DNA of 6,338 bases from CAYOHP01 sp964403795 [NCBI: uncultured bacterium] (GTDB lineage: Bacteria; Muiribacteriota; UBA6191; CAZXTJ01): NCBI GenBank assembly GCA_964403795.1, contig CAYOHP010000232.1:1-6338 (forward strand), written 5' to 3'. Shown one piece after another: positions 5,967 to 6,338 of the stretch. Each line of letters opens with the position of its first letter. Within the stretch, counting starts at the first letter, position 1. The notes below the pieces were generated by a model. That model searched no databases. It was not told the DNA's origin and worked only from the letters and a program-made list of their open reading frames with translations. The position numbers and the translations under genes are program-made.

Positions 5967-6281
5967 TCAGGCGTGCCGGGGTGCGGCCTTGACCTCGGCC
6001 CCGGTACCGGGCTCGCTCGAGAGGGTGATCTCGTCGACGATCCCGACCAGGGTGGCGTCCACCGGCTTCTTGTCGGTCTCCCGGGTCTGGCGGGCGGAAG
6101 AGCCCGTCACCACCAGGACCCGCTCGCCGTAGCCGGCGCCCACCGCGTCCACCGCCACCACGTGATCGCTCGAGGGCTTGCCGGTCACGTCCTCCTTGCG
6201 GGCGACGAGCAGCTTGAAGCCTTCGAGTTCGGCCACCTTGCGGGTGCAGACCACGGTCCCCACGACCCGGGCGACATACAC
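5967..6281 (-). CDS. BMC-P shell vertex protein (EutN/CcmL family), canonical copy
   Basis: 104 residues of the pentameric EutN/CcmL shell family. Motifs in order: 'MYVARVVGTVVCTRKVAELE' (1-20), 'FKLLVARKEDVTGKP' (22-36), 'VAVDAVGAGYGERVLVVTG' (42-60), SSARQT (61-66) and 'KKPVDATLVGIVDEITL' (71-87). The GAGxGExVL...GSSARQT...KPVDA pattern is that of canonical microcompartment vertex proteins, notably in planctomycete and myxobacterial loci. About 17 extra residues (88-104, Glu/Gly/Ala-rich) follow the fold and may be a flexible tail. The start is GTG at 6281, chosen because GGGAGG lies seven bases upstream and the ATG at 6277 is out of frame. It is the first gene of the visible leftward operon. 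Further BMC genes probably lie upstream, beyond the right edge. Confidence 0.92.
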   Translation of the reverse strand: MYVARVVGTVVCTRKVAELEGFKLLVARKEDVTGKPSSDHVVAVDAVGAGYGERVLVVTGSSARQTRETDKKPVDATLVGIVDEITLSSEPGTGAEVKAAPRHA

Positions 6282-6288
6282 GGTACGG

Positions 6289-6294
6289 CCTCCC
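6289..6294 (-). promoter_or_regulatory. Ribosome binding site for the canonical BMC-P gene
   Basis: The leftward strand reads GGGAGG seven bases before the GTG at 6281. This fixes the start at the GTG and places translation initiation just downstream of the hairpin at 6304-6329. Confidence 0.65.
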
Positions 6295-6303
6295 GTCGGC
6301 CCT

Positions 6304-6329
6304 GGGCCCGCGCCGAGCGGCGCGGGCCC
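6304..6329. repeat. Strong perfect hairpin upstream of the BMC-P gene
   Basis: GGGCCCGCGCC (6304-6314) and GGCGCGGGCCC (6319-6329) form a perfect 11-bp all-G/C stem with a four-base loop (GAGC). On the leftward transcript it would end about nine bases before the RBS of the BMC-P gene. No T-run follows, so it may be an intra-operon processing or stability element, or a weak terminator for a gene beyond the right edge. The symmetry is certain; the function is inferred. Confidence 0.6.
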
Positions 6330-6338
6330 GGGGTCGGA

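Noticed and set aside
4502-5992. 496-residue + strand open frame opposite the aldehyde dehydrogenase
   Set aside because: It is a His/Gly/Asp-rich shadow of the dehydrogenase, which shows a full set of PduP/EutE motifs on the other strand.

Overview
The window is very GC-rich, and its genes use G/C at nearly every third codon position. It appears to come from a free-living, high-GC Gram-negative-type bacterium. The two shell proteins and the type IV pilin-like N-terminus fit a planctomycete or myxobacterium-like lineage, but nothing here fixes the phylum. There are no RNA genes, insertion sequences or CRISPR arrays, and no gene-free stretch exceeds about 120 bases.

Left part (1-3473). A truncated pilin/pseudopilin-like gene runs leftward off the edge. 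Divergent from it, across a 111-base intergenic region containing an inverted repeat, is a rightward three-gene cluster: a membrane protein with about five TM segments and a TPR-like C-terminal half, a cytoplasmic protein with prenyltransferase/squalene-oxidase-type (alpha/alpha barrel) repeats, and a Tat-exported DUF362 protein. The first two genes are 10 bases apart and the last two overlap by four bases, so they are probably one operon of unknown function.

Right part (3538-6338). A leftward operon fragment encodes parts of a bacterial microcompartment (BMC). In transcription order these are a BMC-P (EutN/CcmL) vertex protein, a PduP/EutE-type CoA-acylating aldehyde dehydrogenase with an N-terminal cargo-like helix and a long low-complexity linker, an RpiB/LacA-LacB-family sugar-phosphate isomerase, and a second, divergent BMC-P protein. 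The last three genes are joined by ATGA start/stop overlaps. An aldehyde dehydrogenase plus an RpiB-family isomerase between shell genes resembles the sugar-phosphate-utilising (SPU) class of BMCs. In that class a sugar phosphate is isomerised and cleaved by an aldolase, and the aldehyde released is oxidised to acyl-CoA inside the shell. The aldolase, the BMC-H/BMC-T shell proteins and the phosphotransacylase expected for this pathway are not in the window and would lie beyond its right edge if present.

Most notable: the RpiB-like enzyme has Asp where classical RpiB has its catalytic Cys, the aldehyde dehydrogenase carries an unusually long N-terminal linker, and strong GC hairpins flank the first BMC-P gene. 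The left and right clusters converge at about 3474-3537 and are probably functionally unrelated.
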